DNA from: Micromonospora sp. ATCC 39149
Lineage (GTDB): Bacteria; Actinomycetota; Actinomycetes; Mycobacteriales; Micromonosporaceae
Direction: 5' to 3'
DNA: 64,000 nucleotides
Assembly (NCBI RefSeq): GCF_000158815.1
Contig: NZ_GG657738.1
Location: forward strand, 6,044,997 to 6,108,996
Part shown: positions 1 through 8,605 of the stretch, one piece after another
Layout: every line of letters begins with the position of its first letter
How positions within the stretch are numbered: the first letter of the stretch is position 1
The notes under the pieces: model-generated
Seen by the model: only the letters and a program-made list of their open reading frames with translations
What the model was told of the DNA's origin: nothing
Database searches by the model: none
Program-made: the position numbers and the translations under genes

Positions 1-1410
1 TTCGATCACGGGAATCCGGGCGTTGAGCTCCGCCGGGAGCGCAATCGCATCGACAGTCGGCAGTAACGCAATCATCCGCACGCCCGGCACCGGGCAGAGC
101 ACGCGGTTGCGATAGAACGGCGCGTCGTCCAGCAGGGAGCGAATGAACGGCGAGTCGGGACTGTCCGGTGCCTCGCTGGTGGCTTCCATCAGCTTGAATA
201 TGCCGCGCAGTTGCCAACCCGTGGCGATGCCCCATCCCGAACGAGCCTGCGGCGGCGGGTAGTAGACACGCCCGGCCCGCAGGATCGGGCTGTCCAGGAC
301 CACGGTGTCGACCGCGGGGTGCGGGTAGCGGTCCAGGTAGTAGCGTACGACGAGGGCGCCTTCGCTCTGCCCCACCAACGAAACCCGTTTGCCGCTACGC
401 GAGTGCAACTGATCCACCTGGGTGGCGAGCAGTTGGGCGCTGATGGACAGCGACTGGTGGGTGTCGGCCGGTACGTAGAACACCGGTTTGCCGTGGTTGT
501 CGGTGCCCCGGTAGGAAAAGCGCACCACGGGAGGTTCGGATTCCGACGGGTCGCCATAGTGGGCCGAGTTGTAGCCGCCGAGGAAGATCACTGGATGGTC
601 GATGTCCCCGAACTGTGGCAGGGCGTCGATAGGTTGCAATGACTGGCCGGCACCGCGGGCCCCCCGGTCCTCGGCGTATTCGACCAACAGCAGGCTGCTC
701 ACCACCAAGGTGACGACGAGCGGCATTCCGGGCAGTCGGGGCCACCGCACCCGCTGCTGGAGCACCGTTGCGCGCACTTTTCGCTGCCACAGCAGGCCGT
801 TGGCCATGCCGGCCACGGCGGCCGCCGGTACCGTCAACCGATCCGGGACGGACCAGACGAGCGCCGCGCCCGCGCAGAGGGTCACGAAGTTGAGCAGCGA
901 CCAGCCGATTATGGCGGCCGACGGCAGGCCACGCCACCAGTTCGGCAGGATCCCGCCCCGCTGGAGCAGCGGGGCCAGGACTATTACCGGCATCAACACA
1001 AGAAACTGGAAGTAGGCCAGCGAAACGTCCGAGACGACCACGGCCAGCGCGGTGAACGGCGAGAGAATCACGGTGGCGACGACCGCGAAGGCCAGGTTGC
1101 GGCTGGCCAGCCGGCGAAACGACGGACGCGACCGTTCGGCTGGCCAGGCGAGCGCGACCAGGACTGCCGAGAACAGCCCGCGGAGCACGATGGCACCCAG
1201 CGACAGGCCGGCAAACATGGCCCAGGAGTTGTGAAACACCAGTATCCAGCGCAGGTCGAAGAACGTCGCGTACGGCGAGATCGCACTGACCTGGGGCGCC
1301 AGGCCGAACGCCGAGGAGAAGTCGACGGCGTACAACACGGCCGCCACCGCCGCCGCCGGCACGGCAGTCAGGACGAGCAGCCACAGCAGACGTACCCGCT
1401 CAGGGCGCAC
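1..1410 (-). CDS. Membrane-anchored alpha/beta hydrolase, 3' end cut off by window edge
   Basis: The minus frame is open from a GTG at 1410 to the left edge (at least 470 codons), so the C-terminus is missing. A GGAAGG box about 8 nt upstream supports the GTG. The first ~240 residues are hydrophobic with several likely membrane helices. The second half looks like a soluble alpha/beta hydrolase: a strand ending VIFLGGYNSAHYGD, then the nucleophile elbow VGQSEGALV (G-x-S-x-G). The acid and histidine of the triad would lie beyond or near the edge. It is probably a membrane-bound lipase/esterase-like enzyme. The substrate is unknown. It is divergent from the binding protein at 1830. Confidence 0.75.
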   Translation of the reverse strand, partial: MRPERVRLLWLLVLTAVPAAAVAAVLYAVDFSSAFGLAPQVSAISPYATFFDLRWILVFHNSWAMFAGLSLGAIVLRGLFSAVLVALAWPAERSRPSFRRLASRNLAFAVVATVILSPFTALAVVVSDVSLAYFQFLVLMPVIVLAPLLQRGGILPNWWRGLPSAAIIGWSLLNFVTLCAGAALVWSVPDRLTVPAAAVAGMANGLLWQRKVRATVLQQRVRWPRLPGMPLVVTLVVSSLLLVEYAEDRGARGAGQSLQPIDALPQFGDIDHPVIFLGGYNSAHYGDPSESEPPVVRFSYRGTDNHGKPVFYVPADTHQSLSISAQLLATQVDQLHSRSGKRVSLVGQSEGALVVRYYLDRYPHPAVDTVVLDSPILRAGRVYYPPPQARSGWGIATGWQLRGIFKLMEATSEAPDSPDSPFIRSLLDDAPFYRNRVLCPVPGVRMIALLPTVDAIALPAELNARIPVIE

Positions 1411-1829
1411 GGTTCCACCTTCCGCCAGCCACCGGAGGGCACGAGACCAGTTGGGATCAACTTACCGTTTTATGGCTATTTCCGGGCCAGTAGGACGATC
1501 CCGGTCAGCCCGAGGGAGCACACGTCGGCCCCTTGGGCTGCCCTCACCGAGACAGTCGTTTCTGCCCCGTGCGGCCGAGACGAGACAGTAGGCTGGGGCC
1601 GGGTGATCGGCCGACTGCTCATCCCGCTTGCCGCGGTCGAGACGCGGTCGGCCAGGGCCCGTGCTGCGGCGCGGCCCCGGCGAAGCTCTTTGACGATGGC
1701 CCGTCCGGTACGCCCGGCCCGTGCCGGTTCGGTGAGCGAGCGGCGAAGGACTTCGCCGCCGCCGATTCCGATGCGCCAGGGCAGTGTGGGTGCGGCTGCG
1801 GGCCGTACGCCGTCGAAGAAGGAGAAAGA
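1411..1829. other. Divergent intergenic region
   Basis: This 419-bp gap separates two divergent genes and must hold both promoters. Reading frames through it are arginine/proline-rich and look like chance. An 8-bp palindrome (CGGCGAAG-GA-CTTCGCCG, 1741-1758) lies about 70 bp before the binding-protein start. Its role is unknown. Confidence 0.4.
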
Positions 1830-2675
1830 ATGCGTGTCACGCGGGCGGCGGCAGTAGTCGTGTTTGCGACACTCTCACTCATTCCTGGCTCCTGCGGCAG
1901 GGGCGACAGCGGCCCCGATGTCATCGAGAAGGCCGCGGAAACAAAGACGATCACCATCGGCGTAATTCCCAACCAGCCGAACCTCAGCTTGAAAACCGAC
2001 GGCACCTACGTGGGCTTCGACGTCGAGATCGGGAAAATCGTCGCCAAGGGACTCGGCGTCGACCCGGCCAACATCCAGTGGAAGGACACCACCGTGCCGG
2101 ACCGCGAACGGGTCATCAAGGACGGCACAGTCGACCTCGTCGTGGCCACCTACACAATCAACGACGCGCGTAAGAAGGAGATCAGGTTCGCCGGTCCGTA
2201 CTACGTCGCCGGCCAGGACTTGCTGGTCAAGGCCAACTCGACCATCAAAGGGCCGGAGGATCTCGAAGGCAAGGTCGTCTGCTCGAGCGCCGGCTCGACA
2301 CCGGCCAAACGGATCCGATCGCAGTACCCGAAAACCCGCCTGCAACAGTACGACCAGGAGTCCCGGTGCCTGCCGGACCTCGAGTCAGGCGCGATCGACG
2401 CTGTGACCACCGACAATGTTGTCCTCCTCGGCTATTCCATGCGGCCAGAGAATGCGGGCAAGTTCAAGCTGGTGGGCAATACCTTCTCCGAGGAACCGTA
2501 CGGCATCGGGATGAAGAAGAGAGACAGAGCCAGCTGCGAGAAGATCAACGAGATCCTGCAGGCCGCCGCGCGGGACGGGTCGTACAAAGCGGCCTGGGAC
2601 GCCACGTTGGGCAAGGGCGGCGGCAACTCGGCACCGACGCTGGACGCCAGCAAAATGAGCCACTGCAGTGCGTGA
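1830..2675 (+). CDS. Amino-acid ABC transporter substrate-binding lipoprotein (SBP_bac_3, glutamate-type)
   Basis: The product is 281 aa. The ATG at 1830 is preceded by AAGAAGGAGA at good spacing; the longer in-frame ORF upstream is arginine-rich and discarded. The N-terminus has a positively charged start, a hydrophobic stretch and a cysteine at the end of LSLIPGSC, which is a poor but usable lipobox. The mature part is a family 3 solute-binding protein: ITIGVIPNQPNLS, then YVGFDVEIGKIVAKGLG, then DLVVATYTIN, then FAGPYYVAGQDLLVK. It should bind a polar amino acid such as glutamate outside the membrane. No permease or ATPase gene lies next to it, so it is an orphan here. Confidence 0.88.
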   Translation: MRVTRAAAVVVFATLSLIPGSCGRGDSGPDVIEKAAETKTITIGVIPNQPNLSLKTDGTYVGFDVEIGKIVAKGLGVDPANIQWKDTTVPDRERVIKDGTVDLVVATYTINDARKKEIRFAGPYYVAGQDLLVKANSTIKGPEDLEGKVVCSSAGSTPAKRIRSQYPKTRLQQYDQESRCLPDLESGAIDAVTTDNVVLLGYSMRPENAGKFKLVGNTFSEEPYGIGMKKRDRASCEKINEILQAAARDGSYKAAWDATLGKGGGNSAPTLDASKMSHCSA

Positions 2676-2762
2676 GTGACCAGGCACGCGAGTGTCGGCG
2701 CGACGAGTGAGGGCCCGTGTAGCACGATGGCCGGAATCGATCGGTGAGGCACGTCGGACGTT

Positions 2763-3014
2763 ATGTGCCCCGCCCCGTCCGCGGAGGAAGCGGCGGACAC
2801 GTGGTTGGCCACCCTGGCGCAACGACTGATCGACGGTGAAGTCGACCCGCGAACCGTCAGCGAACACGTCTCAGCCTTCGTATCCTGGCACCTCGATCTC
2901 GACGAGATCCGCGCAGCCCGTGCACCGACCTACACGTCATCGTGGACGAATGGGACCAGGGCTGGGGGCGCGGCACCAGGAACTGGCCGCGACGGTTCGC
3001 CAGCTATGCCGTGA
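2763..3014 (+). CDS. Small ORF of unknown function, possibly a gene fragment
   Basis: The first ~50 residues (EEAADTWLATLAQRLIDGEV and a following WHLDLDEI segment) look like helical protein. The tail after about residue 55 is low-complexity and typical of an out-of-frame reading. No clear ribosome-binding site is seen. It may be the remains of a longer gene. I do not recognise a family. Confidence 0.25.
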   Translation: MCPAPSAEEAADTWLATLAQRLIDGEVDPRTVSEHVSAFVSWHLDLDEIRAARAPTYTSSWTNGTRAGGAAPGTGRDGSPAMP

Positions 3015-3021
3015 TCACCTG

Positions 3022-3440
3022 TCACTGCTCCGCTTCGGCGGCCGCTCGTCCTGTCTCCTCCCGCTGGCCGCTGAGGAAGAAGGCGCCGAGTGCGCCGGCG
3101 AGGGTGCCGAGGACGACCACGGAGTACGCGGCGAGGAGCAGTTCGAGGACCTGGAAGAAGGTGTCGGTGGCGGTGAGCGGTTCGCCGGTGATGGTGGTCA
3201 GGGCGACATCGTGTAGGGCCTGCTCGTACGTCCGGTATGAGCTGGTGACGACCAGGAGTTGCCCGCGGCGAGGATGATCGCCGTGGTGACCACCGCGAGC
3301 CAGGCCAGCCGATCGGTCAGGAGCCGGCCTGCCGATCGGGAGCCGCGGACCGCGGCGGCGATCACGCCGGTGCCGCGTGCGGCGCGCAGCGCGGTGGCGG
3401 CGCGGGCGAACCGCAGGCAGGGTACGGCGAGGAAGATCAC
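3022..3440 (-). pseudogene. Remnant of a voltage-gated ion-channel-like membrane protein, frameshifted
   Basis: Two minus frames join into one membrane-protein tail. The part from about 3440 to 3262 reads a basic segment followed by DRLAWLAVVTTAIILAAG. After a one-base shift near 3260 it continues LLVVTSSYRTYEQALHD, ALTTITGEPL and a long hydrophobic helix (VVLGTLAGALGAFFL), ending at 3022. The layout of helix, short pore-like loop (TTITGEP where channels have TTVGYGD) and final helix resembles the C-terminal half of the actinobacterial potassium-channel family. The N-terminal half is absent. It is a decayed fragment, next to an IS5 remnant. Confidence 0.55.
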
Positions 3441-3504
3441 ACGGGCAGGGTCGGATGCCTATCTCGTCGTCAGATCCGCCGAACACGGTCAGGAGGCAGG
3501 GCGG

Positions 3505-3625
3505 AGTCCACGCTCACGTCCCAGATGATGTTTCGGCGGCCGACCTGGCTTCTTGCCCGCGGGCAGCACCGGCTCCAGCACCGCCCACTGCGCGTCGGTC
3601 AGATCGTGCCGCCTCGTTGCCGCTA
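3505..3625 (-). pseudogene. IS5-type transposase N-terminal remnant
   Basis: The minus strand reads RRHDLTDAQWAVLEPVLP followed by GKKPGRPPKHH, the standard N-terminal start of an IS5-group transposase. Homology stops after the PPK motif, so only about 40 codons survive. No inverted repeats were identified. The remaining sequence up to 3754 shows no gene. Confidence 0.6.
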
Positions 3626-3754
3626 CGCTGGCCACAAGGTCTCCGGTATTCAGGTCTTCTTGGTCGAAGAACCATCTACCGGAGATCTCACCGTCTATCG
3701 ATCACCGACACGCCAACGAGCCGTGACCCGCCCGGTGCCTTGTAGGGTCAGCCC

Positions 3755-4147
3755 ATGATCGCTGACCTGCAGTGTGTGGTGCTGGACTGCTCTAACCCGG
3801 CGGAACTCGCCGAGTTCTACCAGGCACTCCTTGGCGGTGCCGTCAATCAGCGGGATCAGCGATGGGCACTCAGCGACGACTGGGCCACGCTACACACGCC
3901 GTCTGGCCTTGTCCTGGCCTTTCAGCGGGTGGCGGATTACCGGCCACCGCTCTGGCCCGATCCGGCCCGGCCCCAGCAGTTTCATCTGGACTTCGGTGTT
4001 GCCGACCTAGAACGCGCCCAAGAGCAGGTGCTGACCCTGGGCGCAACGGTGTTGGACGATGGAGCAGATGGGCGCAGTTGGCGTATCTGTGCCGACCCCG
4101 CGGGGCATCCGTTCTGCCTGGTCCGCCACTTACGAAACACCACCTAG
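3755..4147 (+). CDS. VOC (glyoxalase/bleomycin-resistance-like) family protein
   Basis: The product is 130 aa, the usual length of a single-chain VOC protein. It starts MIADLQCVVLDCSNPAELAEF, the first beta-alpha unit of the fold. The second unit follows at about residue 78 (FHLDFGVADLERAQEQVL). It ends with the family-typical CADPAGHPFCLVRH. Such proteins bind a metal and small ligands; the substrate cannot be told. It is flanked on both sides by transposase remnants and stands alone. Confidence 0.85.
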   Translation: MIADLQCVVLDCSNPAELAEFYQALLGGAVNQRDQRWALSDDWATLHTPSGLVLAFQRVADYRPPLWPDPARPQQFHLDFGVADLERAQEQVLTLGATVLDDGADGRSWRICADPAGHPFCLVRHLRNTT

Positions 4148-4260
4148 CTTGATCTTTGACCTGCGGGGCGGTGGTGTCGTCCTTGGCTGATCATGGGGAC
4201 AGTCCTTGATCGATCATTCCTCTTGTCTGGGGAAGAAGATCGCATACCAGGGGTTGTCTG

Positions 4261-4720
4261 GTGATCGGTGTGCTCGATGCCAGGTCGACCGGTGAGGTCG
4301 GGCGGTTGGCCGCGTTCCGGTGCGAGTTCCACGTCTGTCTTACCGCTGGCCGGGGTGTGTTGTTCGAGCTGGCCGATGCGCTGTTGTGCGCGGACGCGCC
4401 GGTGTGGTCCCTGGTGGAGTTGTCGCTGGTGGGTGAGTGCCGTCGCGGTCACGGCTCGTTGTATGCGGCGTTGAACCGTGGTCGGATCGACATCGGTCGG
4501 CTGTGGACCGCGGTGGCGGTGGTGCCGCTGCCGCGGGCCGCTGACGGCCGGCTCGTCTTGGCGGTGGACGTCACCTGCTGGCTGCGGCCGGAGGCGCACA
4601 CCTGTCCGGAGCGCGTTCCTGCTACACCCAGCTACGCCTCGCCCGAGGCGCCGTCGGCGACCTACGCCGACCATGGGAACGCCCAGCCCCCCGAGCGACT
4701 GTAGCTGGAGTTTGTTGGTG
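4261..4720 (+). pseudogene. Internally deleted transposase (IS701-like/NF041680-type)
   Basis: From a GTG at 4261 the frame reads RCEFHVCLTAGRGVLFELAD, LVELSLVGECRRGHGSLY and RIDIGRLW, then LVLAVDVTCWLRPEAHTCP, the N-terminal third of a common actinomycete transposase. At about 4615 the sequence jumps, out of frame, to QLRLARGAVGDLRRPWERPA, which belongs near that protein's C-terminus. About 200 codons, including most of the catalytic domain, are missing. The remnant is inactive. Confidence 0.65.
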
Positions 4721-4785
4721 TGGTGAGTCGGTGGCTTTGCGCAGCCAGCGCCGACACCCAACCGACGCTGAGTGCCACCAGGTCG

Positions 4786-5715
4786 TCAGTGGTTTGTGCC
4801 ATGGCCGGCGTCGATGAGGATCTCGGCGATGACTCGTTGCTGATCGGCGGCCTTGGCCGGGTCGTCCTCGTCGACGGCGTCGGCGAGGAGGATCAGGGCC
4901 TTCCACAGTGCCCAACCGCGGGCACGCGCCCACGTGCCGTCGTCGGCGCCGACCCGGTCGCGGAACACCGCGCGGCTGCGCCCGGTCAGCATCGTCCAGG
5001 CGATCACCAGATCACAGGCGGGGTCACCGACGCCGCAGGTGCCGAAGTCGATGATTGCGGCCAGCCTGCCGTCGCGGACCAGCAGGTTCCCGACGGCGAT
5101 GTCGCCGTGGAACCACACCGGCCGGCCGTCCCACGTCGGTTCCAGCGCCGCGCCCAGCACCGCGGTGACCGCATCACGGGGGATCCGGTCACCGAGGGCG
5201 TCGATGGCCTGCCGGGCCGCCGGGGCGTAGCGGTCCAGCGGCCCACCACGGAACCAGTTGTGCAGCCCCGGCCCGGGCCCGCCGGCCGGGTCGACCTGCT
5301 GCAACGCCACCAGGAAACCGGCCAGGTCGGCTGCGAACACGGTGAGGTCGGCAACCGTGCCGGGCCGTGCCGGCGCACCGTCGATCCACTCGTAGACCGA
5401 CCAGTGGAAACGGAACCCTCCGCCGGGTTCACCCTGTGCGAGCGGCACGGGAACCGGCAGCGGAACCCGCTCGGCGATGACCGGCAACCAGCGGTGCTCC
5501 TTGGCCACGGCCAAGGCGTACTCGGCGGCGGTCGGCAGCCGTATGGACATGGTGTCACCGAGGTGGAAGGTCTGGTTGTCCCAACCGTTGGTGGCCACCG
5601 GCCGCACCGGCAGGCCGGCCCACTGCGGGAACTGGGTGGCGATCAGGCGTCGAACGACGTCGGCGTCGACGAGGCGGCGATCGGGCAGAGGCACGATGTC
5701 GGGTTCGGTGGTCAC
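4786..5715 (-). CDS. Aminoglycoside phosphotransferase (APH)-family kinase
   Basis: The product is about 309 aa from a GTG at 5715; a start at 5751 would add 12 unlikely residues. It has the APH/choline-kinase fold signature: a nucleotide-binding N-lobe (TNGWDNQTFHLG), the catalytic loop VWFHGDIAVGNLL (H-G-D-x5-N) and the metal-binding IIDFGTCGVGDPACDL. It should transfer phosphate from ATP to an antibiotic hydroxyl or another small molecule. Sequence alone does not show whether it confers resistance. It is alone on its strand, with no clear ribosome-binding site, next to a transposase remnant. No gene is recognised between its start and 6009. Confidence 0.85.
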   Translation of the reverse strand: MTTEPDIVPLPDRRLVDADVVRRLIATQFPQWAGLPVRPVATNGWDNQTFHLGDTMSIRLPTAAEYALAVAKEHRWLPVIAERVPLPVPVPLAQGEPGGGFRFHWSVYEWIDGAPARPGTVADLTVFAADLAGFLVALQQVDPAGGPGPGLHNWFRGGPLDRYAPAARQAIDALGDRIPRDAVTAVLGAALEPTWDGRPVWFHGDIAVGNLLVRDGRLAAIIDFGTCGVGDPACDLVIAWTMLTGRSRAVFRDRVGADDGTWARARGWALWKALILLADAVDEDDPAKAADQQRVIAEILIDAGHGTNH

Positions 5716-6008
5716 CGCACCACTTGATCGGTTCCGGTTCCCGGGTGGCAACCGATTTCGGCCACCGTCGGGTATGGCCGGATGATGTCGCCGACCTCGA
5801 ACCGCTCGACCCCAACGAGCGCGGCGCCACCGTTATACCGGTGCCCGGCGAGCTGGCTGCACGACTGATCGGCAGGCTGGATTGGGGCGTGCCGGCCATG
5901 ATCGGCTCCCGCCTCGACCACGCTCTCGCCGGCACCTTCGCCAGCTACCCCGCAATCGCGACGGCAGTCATTCCACGGGGTCGCCGACCAGCAGCTCGAC
6001 GAACTGCG

Positions 6009-6275
6009 TCAATCCAGAGGCGCCCGTCGTCGGTACCACAAGCCGGCCAGCCACACTGCCAGCGCCCCGCACACCACCGAGCCGATACCACCGACCAGCC
6101 ACGCCGACCCGTCCGCGGTCCACGAGATGACCAGCGCGACTATGGCCGCCACCGCGAACACCACCGCGGCCACCAACAGCCCCTGGCCGGACGGCACCGT
6201 CTCAGGGGTGGGCTGCCGCGGCTCGGTCGCGGTAGGCGGCTGCCGGGCGTCGCGGGCTTCTTGCCATTCGCGCAT
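6009..6275 (-). CDS. Small two-helix membrane protein, possibly 5'-truncated
   Basis: The product is 88 aa from an ATG at 6275. A charged, proline-rich N-terminus leads to two hydrophobic helices (LLVAAVVFAVAAIVALVISW and a second segment around WLVGGIGSVVCGALAVWLAG). The frame upstream of the ATG stays protein-like (LERLLRYLNIQRVRDVYLE) up to a TGA near 6360 and offers no start codon. The gene may therefore have lost its 5' end to the Tn3 remnant next door. Function unknown. Confidence 0.5.
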   Translation of the reverse strand: MREWQEARDARQPPTATEPRQPTPETVPSGQGLLVAAVVFAVAAIVALVISWTADGSAWLVGGIGSVVCGALAVWLAGLWYRRRAPLD

Positions 6276-6499
6276 GCTGGCGCGGCTTTCGAGGTAGACG
6301 TCGCGGACGCGTTGGATGTTGAGGTAGCGCAGGAGCCGTTCGAGGCTGACTTGGCGGGCTCACCCGCGACCTGACCTTCTACCTGGCCGGGAGACGGTGC
6401 CGACACACCCGGGTTTGAGCGGCGAATGGGCGGAGCTGGCGTATCGGGTCGACGGGCGTGGCTGCCGCCGGATGGTGCGCATCGTCTGGGGTCGGCGCG

Positions 6500-6650
6500 G
6501 TGGAGTTCCGCAACCCGGACGAGGCCTTACCCCGCGACTTCGACGTGCGCCGCACGGAGCACTACCAGTCGCTGCGCAAGTCGCTGGACCCGGCGATGTT
6601 CATCGACGCGTTGCAGACCGAGATGCGCGCCGAGCTGGGGGCGTTCAGTC
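6500..6650 (+). pseudogene. Tn3-family transposase fragment
   Basis: A plus-strand stretch reads EFRNPDEALPRDFDVRRTEH, then FIDALQTEMRAELGAF. This pattern occurs inside Tn3-family TnpA proteins (xxRNPDEDLPxDF...YxxL...FIxxLxxEMRAAL). Only about 50 codons remain and flanking frames are unrelated. The fragment abuts the end of the MarR gene. Confidence 0.5.
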
Positions 6651-7157
6651 GTCTTGATGGCGAGAACGGGCGGCTGGTTGGTGCAGGCCCGGGTGGACAC
6701 CCGCCGGGTTTCCGGTGTGCTCGGCGAGCTGTTGCAGGACAGTGACGAGCCGGGCGCGTTCGCTGGCGTCGAGTGGGGTGAGGATCTCGGCCTCGTGCTG
6801 GTCGGCGACGCGGCGAGCGCGGGGTAGCAGCCCGCGCGCGGCTTCGGTCAGGTGGATGGCGTGGGCGCGGCGGTCGCTGGGATGCCGTCGACGTTCGACC
6901 AGGTCGCGCTGCTCGAGGTCGTCGAGCAGGCCGACCATGACCTTGCGGTGAATGCCCAGCGCGTCGGCGAGTTGTTGCTGGGTGCTGCCTTCGCTGCGCT
7001 CCAAGTGCATGAGCAGCCCGAAGTGGTTCGGCGCGATGCCCAGCGGCGCCAGCCGCGCGGCGAACGTCTGCGCGACGTGAAAGCCGAGCTGTGACAGCAG
7101 GAAGTTGGCCCGGCTGGCCAACGGCCGGTACGTGCCTGGTGCGGAGTCGTCGAACAC
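6645..7157 (-). CDS. MarR-family transcriptional regulator
   Basis: The product is 170 aa from an ATG at 7157. Residues ~35-125 form a MarR winged helix: FGLLMHLERSEGSTQQQLAD, then LGIHRKVMVGLLDDLEQRDL, then the wing RRRHPSDRRAHAIHLTE. It is divergent from the operon at 7230 with 72 bp between starts, and a perfect palindrome lies in that gap. The likely role is ligand-responsive repression of its own gene and the neighbouring operon. The ligand is unknown. The last ~20 residues run into the Tn3 remnant and may not be original. Confidence 0.85.
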   Translation of the reverse strand: MFDDSAPGTYRPLASRANFLLSQLGFHVAQTFAARLAPLGIAPNHFGLLMHLERSEGSTQQQLADALGIHRKVMVGLLDDLEQRDLVERRRHPSDRRAHAIHLTEAARGLLPRARRVADQHEAEILTPLDASERARLVTVLQQLAEHTGNPAGVHPGLHQPAARSRHQDD

Positions 7158-7190
7158 TCCAATATTGTACGTCCTCGTTATTGTCCGCTA

Positions 7191-7205
7191 CGGTAACAGT
7201 TACCG
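7191..7205. promoter_or_regulatory. Palindromic operator candidate between marR and the 7230 operon
   Basis: CGGTAACAGTTACCG is a perfect 7-1-7 palindrome. It lies 34 bp upstream of the MarR ATG and 24 bp upstream of the 7230 ATG, where a MarR dimer could block both promoters. The same half-site (GTTACCG/CGGTAAC) recurs at 18857-18882. Confidence 0.55.
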
Positions 7206-7229
7206 ACATTCCACAACTGGAGGATGCTG

Positions 7230-7868
7230 ATGAGGATGACCGTCTTCGGGGCGACCGGGGGCATCGGCAGCCACGTCGTGCGCCAGGCGCTCGACCGCGG
7301 GTTCACCGTGACCGCGGTCGTTCGCGACCCGGTCCGCCTCGACGTGCGCCATTCCGCACTGGAGGTCACGACGGTGTCGACACTCGACGACGCCGATGCG
7401 TTGGCCCCCGTGGTGCGCGGCAGCGACGCGGTTCTGTCCGGTGTGGGCCCGCGCGGTCGCCACGACGGACCCGTCGCCTCCACCGCCACGCGCGCGATTC
7501 TGCGCGCGATGCACGCCGAAAGTGTCCGCCGACTCGTCGCGGTCAGCGCCGCTCCGGTCGGCCCCACACCCGACGGGGACAGTTTTCTCAACCGCCGCAT
7601 CGTTCTACCGGCCATCAGCGCCCTGCTCAAAGATCTGTACGCGGACCTGCGCGCCATGGAACACGCAATGGCGAACAGCCCGGCGCAATGGACGGTCGTA
7701 CGGCCGCCGAAGCTGGTGAACAAACCGCTGACCGGCCGGTACCGCAGCGCCATCGGCAGCAACGTCGCGCGCGGCTACACGATCTCGCGGGCCGACGTGG
7801 CCCATGCCATGCTCGACGCCGTAGGCGACCCCGCGACCATCTACCGGGCGATCGGCATCGCGTACTGA
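7230..7868 (+). CDS. NAD(P)-binding, atypical short-chain dehydrogenase (NmrA/SDR-a type)
   Basis: The product is about 212 aa. GGAGG at 7219-7223 sits directly against an ATG at 7224, so the ATG at 7230 (6 nt spacing) is preferred. The N-terminus MRMTVFGATGGIGSHVV has the G-x-x-G-x-x-G dinucleotide motif of atypical SDRs. LVAVSAAPVG and MEHAMANSPAQWTVVRPPKL match the pattern of NAD(P)H-binding epimerase-like proteins. Substrate unknown. It is the first gene of a three-gene operon divergent from marR. Confidence 0.85.
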   Translation: MRMTVFGATGGIGSHVVRQALDRGFTVTAVVRDPVRLDVRHSALEVTTVSTLDDADALAPVVRGSDAVLSGVGPRGRHDGPVASTATRAILRAMHAESVRRLVAVSAAPVGPTPDGDSFLNRRIVLPAISALLKDLYADLRAMEHAMANSPAQWTVVRPPKLVNKPLTGRYRSAIGSNVARGYTISRADVAHAMLDAVGDPATIYRAIGIAY

Positions 7869-7905
7869 CCGGCCACCGTCTACCGGCAATCCCGAAGGAT
7901 GCACA

Positions 7906-8583
7906 ATGCCCTATCCGCCACCCCGGTTCGCCGAACCCGAACCGTACGGATTCATCTATCTGGGCTTTCAGGCCGAGCCCGCACAACGGTCACCCGTCTA
8001 CACCCGCACCCCGCGCCGGCAACAGGTGGCGGCAAAACTGGCGCAGGCCGTCCCCGCCCTCGTGCGCCGTGAGGACGTCGTGTCCGTCCGCATCTTCCGG
8101 GCGGTGTTCATTCCGCCACTGCCGGGCGCACCGCGGTACGACCTCGCCATGCTGATCCGCACCATGCGTGTGGACCAGCTGCAAACGGTGCGTACCTGTG
8201 ACGAGGTCTCGGTCTTCGCCGGCGAGCAAATCCTCGCCGGCGTCAACGTGGCCCGGATCGGCGACACCGAGGCTCGAACCGACGGCGACTTCCTGTTCAA
8301 CCACTTCACCGCCGTGCCGGACACCGACGCCGAAGCGGTCTGGCGCTCTGTCACCGGCTGGTACACCACCAAGACCGGAGTCGACAACTCCACCGCCCTG
8401 CGGCCCATCGGGCCCTCGTCGTTCGCGCTCGTCAACTACGCGCGTCTGCCTGCCGGGTCGATCCGCTTCCTATCCGGACAACTCACGCGGCCGAGCTTCC
8501 ATCGCTTCGTGCGCGCCACCCTCGACGCCCATAAAATGCGCGCCCTGCCGGCCGTCCACCGGCTCGTCCACGCGTCGGCGTAA
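7906..8583 (+). CDS. Conserved-looking hypothetical protein
   Basis: The product is 225 aa. The ATG at 7906 has AAGGA upstream and lies 37 bp after the previous stop, so the gene is in the same operon. It is soluble, with no membrane segment or signal peptide. Features include an N-terminal PYPPPRF, RIFRAVFIPPLPG and FLFNHFTAVPDTDAEAVW. The alternating short strands suggest an alpha+beta fold. I do not recognise the family. Confidence 0.7.
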   Translation: MPYPPPRFAEPEPYGFIYLGFQAEPAQRSPVYTRTPRRQQVAAKLAQAVPALVRREDVVSVRIFRAVFIPPLPGAPRYDLAMLIRTMRVDQLQTVRTCDEVSVFAGEQILAGVNVARIGDTEARTDGDFLFNHFTAVPDTDAEAVWRSVTGWYTTKTGVDNSTALRPIGPSSFALVNYARLPAGSIRFLSGQLTRPSFHRFVRATLDAHKMRALPAVHRLVHASA

Positions 8584-8605
8584 CGCTCGATCGAAGGAGA
8601 CTGCC

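Noticed and set aside
395..1384. Minus-strand ORF of 329 codons in another frame of the first gene
   Set aside because: Its composition is arginine/proline-rich noise. The frame open to the left edge gives membrane helices and a G-x-S-x-G motif.
5716..6008. Plus-strand ORF after the phosphotransferase (segments such as VPVPGELAARLIGRLDWGVP)
   Set aside because: It looks partly protein-like, but the frame soon turns arginine-rich, has no ribosome-binding site and matches no family I know.
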